From: Candidatus Hydrogenedentota bacterium | GTDB taxonomy: Bacteria; Hydrogenedentota; Hydrogenedentia; Hydrogenedentales; CAITNO01 | Direction: 5' to 3' | Length of the DNA: 35,375 nt | NCBI GenBank assembly: GCA_903822375.1 | Contig: CAIJOU010000393.1 | Coordinates: 1 to 35,375 of the forward strand | Shown: one piece after another, positions 1 to 10,400 of the stretch | Position numbering within the stretch: position 1 is the first letter of the stretch | How the letters are laid out: each line of letters opens with the position of its first letter | Notes under the pieces: model-generated | Databases searched by the model: none | Seen by the model: the letters and a program-made list of their open reading frames with translations, nothing else | What the model was told of the DNA's origin: nothing | Translations under genes and position numbers: made by a program

Positions 1-11
1 CTACCCAAAAA

Positions 12-761
12 GTGAAGGTTGAGATTGAGTCCGACCCAAACAACTTTCGAGTTTCCCTTATGAAGCGTCAAGATAACGCTGGTCTCCAAGAAGGCGTGCG
101 AGAACAAGTAGAAAAGAGCGTAGTCATTTCGGCAGGGACGATCAGTTTCGATTACGGTGAGCCTCGGGTCTTTCTGAGCCGTGTTGGGAAGATTCCGGTG
201 ATTCTCCTGGACAACGTTTCGGGTGGCAACTGTCCGAATGGTGGAACGTTTATTGTGGTGTCTCTTGAGGCGGACAACATGCTTCATGTTGTAGGAACTG
301 CGGTGCCAACTTGGTGGGATGATAATGAGCCGTTTGAACTCATCTATTTTTACGATATTCTTGGATTGAATCCGTGGGTAGGTGGTAGCTTATCCCCGTA
401 CGTAAGAATCTACCTTAAGATAAGTAATGGAAAGCTTACGCCTGACAAGGAGAAATGCATAGCCAAGTGGAAGAGCACGATATTAAAGGAGGAGGGGAGG
501 CTACGCGAGAAGTTACTGCTAGAATGTGGCTTAGACAAAATCGCTTACAGGTTTTCATTTATTTTGGAGAAACTGCTGATTGACTACCTAAACGGAAAGG
601 GGGAAGAAGCTTGGCTAAACTTCCAGACCAATCTTAAGCCTCTTCTAGATAAGAATGGCGAACTGGTAACCCATGAGAGCATCGAGAAAGCAGGGTACAC
701 ATCAACGGAAATTGAGGACTATCTGCGCAAGAAAATGTCAGGGCAATGTAAAGACAGTTGA
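12..761 (+). CDS. hypothetical protein, possibly 5'-truncated by the window edge
   Basis: 249-aa ORF starting at GTG; the frame is open to the left edge (acc caa aaa gtg), so the true start may lie upstream. Looks AT-richer than the rest of the window. No family recognised. Confidence 0.6.
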   Translation: MKVEIESDPNNFRVSLMKRQDNAGLQEGVREQVEKSVVISAGTISFDYGEPRVFLSRVGKIPVILLDNVSGGNCPNGGTFIVVSLEADNMLHVVGTAVPTWWDDNEPFELIYFYDILGLNPWVGGSLSPYVRIYLKISNGKLTPDKEKCIAKWKSTILKEEGRLREKLLLECGLDKIAYRFSFILEKLLIDYLNGKGEEAWLNFQTNLKPLLDKNGELVTHESIEKAGYTSTEIEDYLRKKMSGQCKDS

Positions 762-931
762 ATCTGAGATTCGATGAAGGCCTGTCTCATAACCCAAAGG
801 TCATGGGACAGAGTCCTTTCCCTATCAACCTTGACTCCAGATTCCCGCTTGAACGAGCGCTCGGATTCTGAAAGCCGCGACCAACAGTCGTAGGCGTGGC
901 CGATTTCCCCTTCTGAAACGATAGGAGTTGC

Positions 932-2311
<1,380 letters not shown>

Positions 2312-2346
2312 TCCTCCGTCCCGCCGCTTTCCTGGTCAGCGCGTTT

Positions 2347-4611
2347 TCAGCGCACAAAGAACACGCGGTCGACGAACAGGTTGTCGACCTCGGCCGGATT
2401 GTTCATGGGCGCCACCCAGATGTACATGCCGTCGTTGAGTTGATGTGTCCCAAGGTCAATCACGGCGTACTTGTCCTTCGTTTCCTCTATCGTCGACACC
2501 CGCTGGGCAACCGGGACCTTTGCCTTTTCATCGTACAGCCCGAGCATGCACGCATTGCCCTTTTGCACCCTGGCATCGCACCGGAGCACCACATAACAGT
2601 GAACGGGGCCCAACGCGGCAAAGTCCGCTGAAACGGCGTACTGAACGGCCCACTGCGTGTGGTTGGCGGGCATGCGGGCCGCCTTGCCGTCGGATGCCGC
2701 GGGGTCGTCGGCAATCTGGGACCAGTTGCCCTGGCCGGCCAGGCGAAACTCGTTGTCCTGAATATCCACCCACTGGTCTTCGGTCAGGTTCTTGCACTGC
2801 TCCGGCGGCGGGGCCTGCGCCCGGAATCTTGCGCGCAGGTCTGATTCGAGTTCCTTGAACGGACGGCCCTCGGCGTATTGTCCAACGTTGAAACTGTTGC
2901 AGGTCTTGATGAATTCCTCGCATGCCGCAACGGGGTCGGATGGCCCCGAGAACGGTTGGTTGCGCAGACGCGCGGACCGTTTCAACTCCGTATAGCGGTT
3001 CAGCCAGGCATAATCAAGCGGCAGCCGGGCCCGCCGGACCCGCGCACTCAGGGCAGGGTCGCCCGCGACGGCCTTTTCCGCCTGGGCAAACAACGCCACA
3101 GCTTCGTTGAGGTCGCCCAGTTCCAGCCACGCGGAGGTGTCCGCCGCGTAGCAGTGCATGGCGGCGCCTGAACGCGAGACCGCGTCGTGCATGCGGTCGA
3201 TGTAACGGCGCAACGGCCATGCAGCGGGGCCGTAGTAGCCCGAGAGAAACTCATCGATAAGGGCGTTGGCGTCGCGGGAGGGCTCCCACATGAGATGGGC
3301 CAGCAGCCACGCGCGCAATTCGACGAAGTCGCCGCAGGACGAGCCCGCGTCGCCCTGCTCGAAAAGGCCGGCCGCCTTGTTGGCCACAAAGCACCGGATG
3401 TTGGGCGCAAGCACCTGAAGGTTGGGATGGGGCAGCAGGTATTGCGCGAAATTGGTCACGTAGTCCCAGATGTACAACTGGCCCGAGATGGAACTCCACG
3501 TTTCGATATCGCGCTTGAAATCGGCGTTGGCGGGCCCTGTGGCCAGCGGTTCGGGAAAGGTGCATTCGATGGAGCACAGACGGACGATGACGTTTTCGCG
3601 GGGCCGCGTGATTCCCGGGGCCTTGCGGGTGTACTGGTAGGCCAGCGTCTCCACGAGAACGTCGGGGAACTCCTTTTGAATCCGTTCGGCCACGCTGTTC
3701 ACAAAGCGCAGCAACAGGCCGGAAGGCGCACCCTCCTCCTTTTCAACGGCGGCGCAGGCGGGGCACTGGCAGTTGCCGGCGCAGTCATTCTGCGCGATGG
3801 AAATGATTCCGGCCCCGGGGTCTTTCCGGATCCATTCGAGGGCGTTCTTGACCAGTTCATCCTGCACGGCGGGATTGGTCAGGCACAACTGCGCGCCTTC
3901 TGAAACCCGCTTCCCGTCAATCTCGCTGTACCATTCCGGATGCTCCTTGAAATACTTAGCGGGGGGGAGCAACTGGTAGAACGTGTGGCACCAGCCGAGG
4001 ATGCTGTAATGACCGCCCTGTTCGGGCGGGATGCGATCAAAATGGCCGTTGCACTTGCTGCGCGAGGCGAATTGACCGTCGAATGCGTCCCGGTAGAAAG
4101 CCTCGCGGTAAAGGAGCTTCGGCGTGTACACCTTCTCGATTCGCGGAATCTCCAGCGTCGGCTTTGATGGAATCGTGCTTTCCGTGGACGACCACCAGCG
4201 GCAACCCACCACGTCTTCCAGAAAGGTGTAGACCGCATAGAGCGTCCCGCGGGGCCGGCCGCCGGACAGCAACAGGACGTCGCCGTCGGTCTTGATCACA
4301 ATGCCGTCATGCTTGAGTGTCGCCAAATCCAACTGCGGCAGGACGACGTGCACCCGCGGGCTTTGCCCCACGACAATCAGTTTGCCTACGGTGGGTGCGG
4401 CACGCTCCTCCTGCAACGGCAGTGTTGCGCCCGTCACCTGCTTCAGAAAGGCCTGCAACTCGGTCGCCGCAGTACGTTCCGCCGGAATCGCCCCGTCGGC
4501 CACCACAATGGTGTACTCCGATACGCCTTCGCGCGTCAGGAGCAACGCGTCCGCCCTGCATGAAATAAGGAACAGGGAAACGATGGCGAGAACCGCCGCA
4601 ATAATACGCAT
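2347..4611 (-). CDS. DUF4838 domain-containing lipoprotein (alpha-glucuronidase-like N-terminal region)
   Basis: 754-aa ORF, AGGAGG RBS, signal peptide with lipobox-like LISC; GCRWWSSTESTIPS and SIAQNDCAGNCQCPAC blocks typical of DUF4838 proteins. Confidence 0.8.
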   Translation of the reverse strand: MRIIAAVLAIVSLFLISCRADALLLTREGVSEYTIVVADGAIPAERTAATELQAFLKQVTGATLPLQEERAAPTVGKLIVVGQSPRVHVVLPQLDLATLKHDGIVIKTDGDVLLLSGGRPRGTLYAVYTFLEDVVGCRWWSSTESTIPSKPTLEIPRIEKVYTPKLLYREAFYRDAFDGQFASRSKCNGHFDRIPPEQGGHYSILGWCHTFYQLLPPAKYFKEHPEWYSEIDGKRVSEGAQLCLTNPAVQDELVKNALEWIRKDPGAGIISIAQNDCAGNCQCPACAAVEKEEGAPSGLLLRFVNSVAERIQKEFPDVLVETLAYQYTRKAPGITRPRENVIVRLCSIECTFPEPLATGPANADFKRDIETWSSISGQLYIWDYVTNFAQYLLPHPNLQVLAPNIRCFVANKAAGLFEQGDAGSSCGDFVELRAWLLAHLMWEPSRDANALIDEFLSGYYGPAAWPLRRYIDRMHDAVSRSGAAMHCYAADTSAWLELGDLNEAVALFAQAEKAVAGDPALSARVRRARLPLDYAWLNRYTELKRSARLRNQPFSGPSDPVAACEEFIKTCNSFNVGQYAEGRPFKELESDLRARFRAQAPPPEQCKNLTEDQWVDIQDNEFRLAGQGNWSQIADDPAASDGKAARMPANHTQWAVQYAVSADFAALGPVHCYVVLRCDARVQKGNACMLGLYDEKAKVPVAQRVSTIEETKDKYAVIDLGTHQLNDGMYIWVAPMNNPAEVDNLFVDRVFFVR

Positions 4612-4707
4612 GATGCCGATCCCTCCTTTTTGTGGAGCGCTAACGTCAGGGGGAAAAAGAGTGCGATGCGAACCCGTCTTCCAGCGGACATATTACCCGA
4701 AACAGTT

Positions 4708-5532
4708 CTACGAAGAAAGTGAACCCGCCTGATTGAAACTGTCCCGGATCAGCGCCAGGGTGTCCGGCGCATACCCCGCATAGTGGTTGTTCACATAACC
4801 GAAGACGGGAAAGCGGCGCTCGATAAGTTCCTTCAGGCGCGGCACCCATTCGTCCACCTCGAGCCGCCGATCCACAATCGTTTCATTCCAGGTCGTGGTG
4901 AGCTTCTCGGTCGCGTAGCGGTCACCGAGCCAGCGGACATACGCGAAGGGGCCGGTCAGGACCCCTTCCCTGGCAAACAGCTCTCTGGGCCGATACATCC
5001 ACGGATGGTCGATGAGCGCCAGGGCAACGCCGCGTTCGGCCAACAGTTCAAACAGCGGTTTCCCGAGCCAGGTCTTGTTGCGGATTTCAACGGCCCACTG
5101 GAAACCATCCGGCAGCGAGGCCAGAAACGGTCCCAAACGCCGCAGCAGTTCGTCTTTCGTCATGCCACTGGCCTTGGAGAAATAGGGGAGTTGGAACAGA
5201 ATCGGGCCGAGACGCGGACCGAGAACTGACATGACGTCCAGAAAAGCCTTCAACTCTCCCCCGCACTGGACAAGACATTTCTCGTGGGTAATGACCTGGG
5301 GCGCCTTGGCGGCAAAGATGAACGCCTCCGGCGTGCGGTCCCGCCAGCCTTCCACGACGGACTTGCGGGGCGTGGCGTAGAAGGTGGCGTCGATTTCCAC
5401 GGTGTCCAGCTTGCGGGCGTATGCGGCGATGAACTCGGCCGGAAGAGTTCCCGGCGTGTAGAATTTGCCGACCCAGTCGGGGCAACTCCAGCTGGAAGTG
5501 CCGAGACGGAGAAGAGACCTGTTGGCGTTCAT
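4708..5532 (-). CDS. DUF72 (YecE-like) family protein
   Basis: LGTSSWSCPDWVGKFYTPGTLPAEFIAAYARKLDTVEIDATFYATP and the C-terminal YVNNHYAGYAPDTL motif; RBS aaggag. Confidence 0.92.
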   Translation of the reverse strand: MNANRSLLRLGTSSWSCPDWVGKFYTPGTLPAEFIAAYARKLDTVEIDATFYATPRKSVVEGWRDRTPEAFIFAAKAPQVITHEKCLVQCGGELKAFLDVMSVLGPRLGPILFQLPYFSKASGMTKDELLRRLGPFLASLPDGFQWAVEIRNKTWLGKPLFELLAERGVALALIDHPWMYRPRELFAREGVLTGPFAYVRWLGDRYATEKLTTTWNETIVDRRLEVDEWVPRLKELIERRFPVFGYVNNHYAGYAPDTLALIRDSFNQAGSLSS

Positions 5533-5580
5533 GGCGAAAGTACTCCTTACTTAACAACGTCTGCAAACCCGCCCCTGTTC

Positions 5581-5891
5581 CGAATGGCACTGACTTGGGA
5601 CGAAATGCCGTTGTTTCGCACTTTCAGCGCTTTTATGTTCTTTCGGTTCCGGCTTCCCAGGGCGTTGCTCCGGGCTGTCTTGTTAAGCGCCTTCGGCGCG
5701 CAGAATGAAGCGACCACTGACGCCCGGAAGGCCCACTGTCCTCGGGCGGAATGTTCAGAGTTCCGGTCCTCCGGCCCGGAGGGCCAAAACATGACAGCCC
5801 GGGGCAACGCCCCGGGTAATGGCGATACCCAATCCCCCCACCCGCCCTGAAAAGGCGAAACAAGCCTGTTTCCTTGCGCCAGTGCCATTCG
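5581..5891. mobile_element. putative non-autonomous MITE-like element
   Basis: Perfect 12-bp terminal inverted repeats CGAATGGCACTG (5581-5592) / CAGTGCCATTCG (5880-5891). Similarity extends inward: TTGTTTCGCACTTTCAGCGC on the left versus TTGTTTCGCCTTTTCAGGGC on the reverse complement of the right end. Flanked by direct repeats CGCCCCTGTTCC (5570-5581 and 5890-5901). No transposase ORF. Confidence 0.65.
5768..5816. repeat. GC-rich palindrome cluster inside the MITE-like element
   Basis: CCTCCGG-C-CCGGAGG (5768-5782) and CCCGGGGC-AAC-GCCCCGGG (5798-5816), both perfect. Confidence 0.8.
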
Positions 5892-6083
5892 CCCCTGTTC
5901 CAAAGTCCTCAATGGATATACCATGCCAGGCTGTCAAACAGGGAATCACGACCGGCGGCATAGCCCGTGCTTTAGGATTGTTATGAATTTTGCGGATCGG
6001 ATCTTATTGCGAAAAGCCGGGCGGGTAGTTTACCGTAGCGTCCAGTGCCATTGCCGTTGAAACAAGAAAACCGGAGGTTTTTC

Positions 6084-7280
6084 ATGCCCGTCGACGACAA
6101 GCGTTTTCGCGTCCTGGTGGTGGACGACACGGCCGAGAATGTGGATGTCCTTGCCGGCATTCTCACGGAGCACTTTCGTGTCAGCGTCGCCCTCGACGGC
6201 GCCAAGGCGCTGAAGATTGTCCGGAGTGACACCCCCCCCGACCTGATTCTGCTCGACGTCATGATGCCCGAAATGGACGGATACGAGGTCTGCCGCCGCA
6301 TCCGGGAGAACCCGGACACGCGCGACATCCCCGTCATCTTTGTGACGGCGAAGGCGGAAGTCGAGGACGAGACCAGGGGCTTTGAACTGGGCGCCGTTGA
6401 TTACATCACCAAGCCCGTCAGCCCGCCCGTTGTGCTGGCCCGCGTGAGAACCCATCTTCTCCTGAGGGAGTCGCGGTGCCGGATGGAAGACCTGTCGCGG
6501 AAACTGGCGCGGTACCTTCCCCCCCAGGTGTACCGCTCTATTTTTGAGGGCAAACAGGACGCCCGCATCGGAAGCAGCCGCAAGAAGCTTACGGTGTTCA
6601 TGTCCGACATCGTCGGCTTCACCAAGAAGACCGACCGTATGGAGGCCGAAGACCTCACCGCGCTGCTGAACAGCTATCTCAACCGCATGACCAGCATCGT
6701 GCTTGCGCACGGGGGAACCCTGGACAAGTACATTGGCGATGCAATTCTCGTATTCTTCGGCGACCCGGAGTCGAAGGGCGTGAAGGAGGACGCCGTCGCA
6801 TGCACAGCGATGGCACTCGACATGCGCGCGGCCGTCGATGAACTGTGCGTTGACTGGCGGAACCAGGGCCTCTGCAACAGTTTTGAGATCCGGATGGGAA
6901 TCACCACGGGCACCTGCACGGTCGGCAATTTCGGAAGCGAAGAACGGATGGACTACACGATTATCGGAGGGCAGGTGAACCTCGTCAACCGGCTTCAGGG
7001 CGCTGCAGTCCCCGGTGAGATTCTTGTCGGACCCGAAACTTTCGCCCTCGTCGGCGATGTGTTCCAATGTGCCAGGAAGGAGCCGATTCATGTGAAGGGC
7101 TTTGACGAGCCCGTGCAACCCTACCAGGTTGTCGGCGTTCGTTCGTGCGTCGATGACGAAAGCAGGATCGAAGACTCCCGCAAAGGCTTTGCGCTGTCGC
7201 TTGACCCCACGGCAGTCGCCCTGGAAGATCGCAAGTTGGTTGTTGAGAAGCTGCGCGCGGCCATTTCCAGTCTGCATTAG
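6084..7280 (+). CDS. response regulator receiver (REC) - class III adenylate/guanylate cyclase
   Basis: GGAGG at 6073-6077 upstream of ATG 6084; REC motifs VLVVDD, DLILLDVMMPEMDG, KPVSPP; cyclase motifs FMSDIVGFT, GTLDKYIGDAILVFFG, MDYTIIGGQVNLVNRLQ. Confidence 0.93.
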   Translation: MPVDDKRFRVLVVDDTAENVDVLAGILTEHFRVSVALDGAKALKIVRSDTPPDLILLDVMMPEMDGYEVCRRIRENPDTRDIPVIFVTAKAEVEDETRGFELGAVDYITKPVSPPVVLARVRTHLLLRESRCRMEDLSRKLARYLPPQVYRSIFEGKQDARIGSSRKKLTVFMSDIVGFTKKTDRMEAEDLTALLNSYLNRMTSIVLAHGGTLDKYIGDAILVFFGDPESKGVKEDAVACTAMALDMRAAVDELCVDWRNQGLCNSFEIRMGITTGTCTVGNFGSEERMDYTIIGGQVNLVNRLQGAAVPGEILVGPETFALVGDVFQCARKEPIHVKGFDEPVQPYQVVGVRSCVDDESRIEDSRKGFALSLDPTAVALEDRKLVVEKLRAAISSLH

Positions 7281-7486
7281 ACCGGGCCCGGTTCGACCTC
7301 CGCGGGGTGACGCATTCCCGTGACACAGACAGGCGGGCCCGTTTGGAGAATTGCAGGGAGCGCGCCGCCCAAAGGCCGTCCAGACGCAATGGCGGCCCTG
7401 TGGCAGAACAATGACGTGCGCGAATTGATGGAATTATCCCGGTCCGCCACCGGGCCGCCGCTTCCCCGGCTTGAAAGGAAGAGTCC

Positions 7487-10400
7487 ATGACCATTGCACG
7501 GCGTTTAATCGTTCTGGTGGCCGTACCCCTGCTGGCCCTCGTTGGCCTGGGCGTCTTTACCCGGACCGAACTGGAGGGGATCGGGACGCGCAGCCAGTTC
7601 ATGGCCGGAACACAAATAGACAGTCTCGCAACTCTGGGCAACCTGTCCCGGACTTTCGCGGAACTGCGGGTGGATGTTGGAAGCTACCTGCTGAACCGTG
7701 ACGAATCTGAACGGGACCGGATTCGGGCGGCGTTCGCCGCCGACAAGGCGGCATTCAGCCAACTGCTCCGCGAGTACGAAAACTCGCAAACCTCGGACGC
7801 GGAGGACCGTCGCCTGCTGCATGAATATCAGAAATCGAGCGCGCAATGGGTCGCCGACGCCGAGAGAATAATGTCCGCAGTCAACGGGGAAGACAAGGAC
7901 GAGGCCGCAGCGGCGACGTTCCGTCTTCGAACAGAATTGGGCAGCCGCCTCAACGCGATATCGGGCGAATGGATTCAGCACAACGAACAGCTGGCCAAGA
8001 ATGTCGGCGGGTTGGTGCTCGCTTCCATCGAAGTTTCCCTGCGGCGAATACTTGTCGCCGTCGGCGGCACTTTGGTTCTGGCGGCACTTCTCGGATGGCT
8101 GACATTCCGCAAGATCGTGCACCCGATCCGCGCGCTGGAAAGCTCCGTCAAATCCATCGCCTGCGGCGAATACGCCAAAGAGGTTCCCTTTGCGAAGGGC
8201 GCCGATGAAATCGGCGATCTGGCGCGCTCGGTGGAGGTGCTCAAGCAGGGCGCGGCGGCAATGGAGGAACAACGGTGGGTCAAGTCCAACGCGGCGAGAC
8301 TCAGCGGCAGTCTGCAGGGTGCCGCCTCGCTGGACGAATTCGGCCGCCAATTGATATCCGGGCTCGTACCCGTGCTCGGGGGCGGTGTCGCCGGCTTCTA
8401 CGCGGTGGAAAACGACAGCGACCGCCTGCGGCGCGTCGCAGGCTACGGGCTGGCCGAAGACGCGCAAACGGCGGACTCCTTCCTGCCGGGCGAGGGACTG
8501 GTCGGCCAGTGCGCGGTGGAGCGCAAGCCGGTCACGCTCGCCAATCTGCCCCCCGCCCACTGCCGAATCGACTCCGGTCTGGGACAGTCCGCACCGACCC
8601 AGGCGGTGGCATGCCCGCTGCTTTCCCGCGACACGCTTCTGGGCGTGGTTGAGTTTGCCTCATTTCGAGCACTGACGGCGAAAGAGCAGGCGCTGCTCGA
8701 CGAACTGCTGCCGGTGGCGGCGATGGGCCTGGAGATTCTCCAGCGCAACCTGCGCACGCAGGAACTCCTGCTGCAAACCCAGGAACAGGCCCGCCAGCTT
8801 GAGGAGCAGACCGAAACGCTGACGCAGTCGCAGGGAGAATTGCTCGCCCGGCAGCACGAACTGACGGCCCAGCGCGCGTACCTGCGCACCAGCGAGGAGC
8901 GCACGCGCCAGATCCTCGACTCCGCGTCGGAGGGCATTTTCGGCATGGACACCGAAGGCTGCGTCACCTTTGTGAATCCGGCGGCGTGCCGCATGCTGGG
9001 GTTCAGCGCGGAGGAACTCGTCTTCCAGTCCGCACACACCCTTATCCACCATCACCGGCCCGACGGCAGCGAGTACCCGAGGGAGGAATGCCCGATGTTT
9101 GCCGCCTACACCCGCGGCGAGGCGAGCAGGATTGACGATGAGTTTCTCTGGCGCAAAGACGGCACGGGATTCTCCGCCGAATACGGCGCCATGCCAATTC
9201 TCAAAGACGGCGAGATTGTCGGCGCCGTCATCAGCTTCAGCGACATCACCGATCGGAAGCGGCAGGAACTGGCGCTGGCGGCCAGCGAACGCAAGATTCG
9301 CAACATTCTGGCCACGTCCAACCAGGGCTTCTGGCTGATTGACAATGACTCCGGCACATTGGATGTGAACGACACCATGTGCAGGATTCTGGGTCGGTCC
9401 CGGGAGGAGATTCTGGGACGGACCCCCCTGGACTTCGCGGATGAGGAGAATCAGCAGATTTTCAAGGAGAACCTCGCAGCGCGCGCCAAGGGCGAGTCCG
9501 GCAGCTACGAGGTCTCCCTCAGCCGGCCGGACGGAACGCAGGTGCCATGCCTGCTCAGCGCAACCCCGCTGTTTGACGACAACGGACAAAAGATCGGGGC
9601 GTTTGCGCAATGCGCCGACATTACGGACATGAAACGGATGGAAAAGGAGGTCCGCCACCAGAACTTTCTTGCCGACCAGGCACTGGATCTCGCCAAGGCC
9701 GGGTACTGGCATGTTCCGCTGGACGGCTCGGGTTGGTACAACTCCTCTGAACGGGTCGTGTGCATCAATGGCGATATCCCAAGCCCCGACAACCGCTACC
9801 ATCTGGACGAGTGGGCGGCCCATGTTGCCGAAGGCGACGAGGCCGCCGCCAAGGCGACCCTGGACAACTTCAACGCCGCCGTGGCGGGAACCATCCCCAT
9901 CTACGACACCATCTACGCCTACAAGCGGCCCGTGGACGGGCGGGTTGTCTGGATTCACGCGTTGGGGCATGTTGTCAGGGACGCGAACGGAAGACCCACC
10001 GACATGTTCGGCGTCAACCAGGACATTACCGACCTCAAACAGCAGGAAGAGGAGCTTCTTCAGGCAAAGAGCGAAGCCGAGGAGGCAACGCTGATGAAGT
10101 CCATGTTCCTGGCGAACATGAGCCACGAGATCCGCACCCCCATGAACGCCGTCATCGGCATGGCGCACCTGGCGCTCAAGACCAATCTCACACCAAAACA
10201 GCGCGACTATGTGAGCAAGGTTCACAGTGCCGGCATATCGCTGCTCGGCATCATCAACGACATTCTTGACTTCTCCAAAATCGAGGCGGGCAAACTGGGC
10301 ATCGAAACCACCGACTTCCGCCTGGACGAGATGCTTACCTCGGTGGTCAACCTCACGGGACAGAAGGCGCACGAAAAGGGCCTCGAATTCCTGATCGACG

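Noticed and set aside
5547-5924. 125-aa minus-strand ORF in the gap before the cyclase gene
   Set aside because: Lies almost exactly over the MITE-like element and its palindromes; spurious translation of a repeat.
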